DNA from: Mesorhizobium denitrificans
Lineage (GTDB): Bacteria > Pseudomonadota > Alphaproteobacteria > Rhizobiales > Rhizobiaceae
Reading direction: 5' to 3'
DNA length: 64,000 bases
Assembly (NCBI RefSeq): GCF_003403035.1
Contig: NZ_QURN01000002.1
Span: forward strand, 1 to 64,000
The notes below the pieces were generated by a model. The model was not told where the DNA came from. It saw only the letters and a list, made by a program, of their open reading frames with translations, and ran no database searches. This document shows, piece after piece, positions 62,345 through 64,000 of the stretch (positions are counted from its first letter, which is position 1; every line of letters begins with the position of its first letter). The position numbers and the translations under genes are program-made.

Positions 62345-62641
62345 ATGGCAAAAACGAAGTTCCGCCCGCTTCATGACCGCGTGGTCGTCCGCCGGGTTGA
62401 TTCCGAAGAAAAGACCAAAGGCGGCATCATCATTCCGGACTCCGCCAAGGAGAAGCCGCAGGAAGGCGAAATCATCGCTGTCGGCGCTGGCGCTCGCGAT
62501 GAGAGCGGCAAGCTGGTTCCGCTGGACGTCAAGACCGGTGACCGCGTGCTGTTCGGCAAGTGGTCCGGCACAGAAGTGAAGCTCGATGGCGAAGACCTTC
62601 TCATCATGAAGGAATCCGACATCATGGGCATCATTGGCTGA
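62345..62641 (+). CDS. groES: Co-chaperonin GroES
   Basis: 98-aa 10-kDa chaperonin that caps the GroEL ring. [22 protein letters not shown] is the conserved first part, [16 protein letters not shown] the mobile loop region, and [20 protein letters not shown] the base. Length and motifs are standard. It is the first gene of the groE operon, 60 bp after the CIRCE element, with AGGGAT as ribosome binding site. Confidence 0.98.
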   Translation: MAKTKFRPLHDRVVVRRVDSEEKTKGGIIIPDSAKEKPQEGEIIAVGAGARDESGKLVPLDVKTGDRVLFGKWSGTEVKLDGEDLLIMKESDIMGIIG

Positions 62642-62667
62642 TCTCACCCGCAACCAATCACCTGAAT

Positions 62668-62682
62668 TGGGCATTTTGCCCA
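62668..62682 (+). other. Small hairpin between groES and groEL next to the groEL ribosome binding site
   Basis: TGGGC at 62668-62672 and GCCCA at 62678-62682 pair around ATTTT, and AGGAG (62682-62686) immediately follows. It may modulate groEL translation or mRNA processing; it is too short to call a terminator. Confidence 0.4.
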
Positions 62683-62690
62683 GGAGCTAA

Positions 62691-64000
<1,310 letters not shown>

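Overview
The window reads as ordinary chromosome from an alphaproteobacterium of the order Hyphomicrobiales (Rhizobiales), closest in gene content to the Brucellaceae/Phyllobacteriaceae. The evidence is the adjacent cyclic beta-1,2-glucan synthase and exporter genes, a hut cluster with HutF/HutG instead of a one-step formiminoglutamase, the lipid A/Kdo operon with DUF374 and DUF4170 partners, a GroEL close to but not identical with what I recall of Brucella, and GC-rich coding with short or overlapping gene junctions. The genus cannot be fixed from sequence reading alone. I saw no prophage, IS element, CRISPR array, tRNA or rRNA gene. The window opens inside a LuxR-type response regulator gene and ends inside groEL.

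Layout. (1) 1-6.7 kb: response regulator tail, strong terminator, a large secreted BapA-like/integrin-like adhesin, a 3-methyladenine DNA glycosylase, and a modB-modC-modE molybdate group that lacks modA. (2) 6.8-18.4 kb: cyclic glucan block, with exporter ndvA and the 2855-aa synthase cgs/ndvB on the minus strand and galU, which makes the UDP-glucose substrate, divergent from it. (3) 18.6-26.7 kb: complete histidine degradation locus. hutI-hutH-hutG-hutU-hutD run leftward and hutF-hutC rightward from a shared promoter centred on a perfect 14-bp palindrome, the probable HutC operator. (4) 26.7-31.9 kb: Zur with an imine-generating FAD dehydrogenase and RidA in one operon, divergent from an AztABC-type zinc importer across two tandem Zur-like boxes. 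(5) 31.9-38.5 kb: amino-acid catabolism genes, namely an ALDH7-type semialdehyde dehydrogenase, kbl-tdh for threonine and gcdH for lysine/tryptophan, with prmB coupled to gcdH. (6) 38.7-46.5 kb: mutL, DUF2093, then the envelope operon pmbA-IMPase-DUF4170-DUF374 acyltransferase-waaA-lpxK. (7) 46.6-57 kb: rluB-type pseudouridine synthase with a 41-aa repeat array, rsmD, a catalytic/non-catalytic M16 peptidase pair, a patatin, tadA, a lipoprotein and ileS. (8) 57.3-64 kb: HdeD-like membrane protein, a HAD phosphatase-ribF pair, a three-gene cluster of uncharacterised membrane/exported hydrolases with an ICMT-like protein, and groES-groEL behind a heat-shock promoter and a CIRCE element.

Non-coding structure is the less routine part. 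Palindromic intergenic elements of the RIME type lie at 18464-18611 and inside the zinc operon at 29541-29661. A different 135-bp inverted repeat at 40826-40960 runs into the last codons of lpxK. Operator-like palindromes lie upstream of hutI/hutF, zur/aztA, the ALDH7 gene and modB.

I found no clear novel defence or biosynthetic system. The most interesting unknowns are the seven-bladed FG-GAP adhesin, the Zur/DadA-like/RidA operon, the 59.7-62.1 kb hydrolase/ICMT cluster, the palindromic elements and the rluB repeat array. Several start codons (modB, modE, ndvA, cgs, hutF and others) were moved from the longest reading frame on the basis of ribosome binding sites, promoters or family alignment. 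Comparisons with named family members rest on memory, not on a search.
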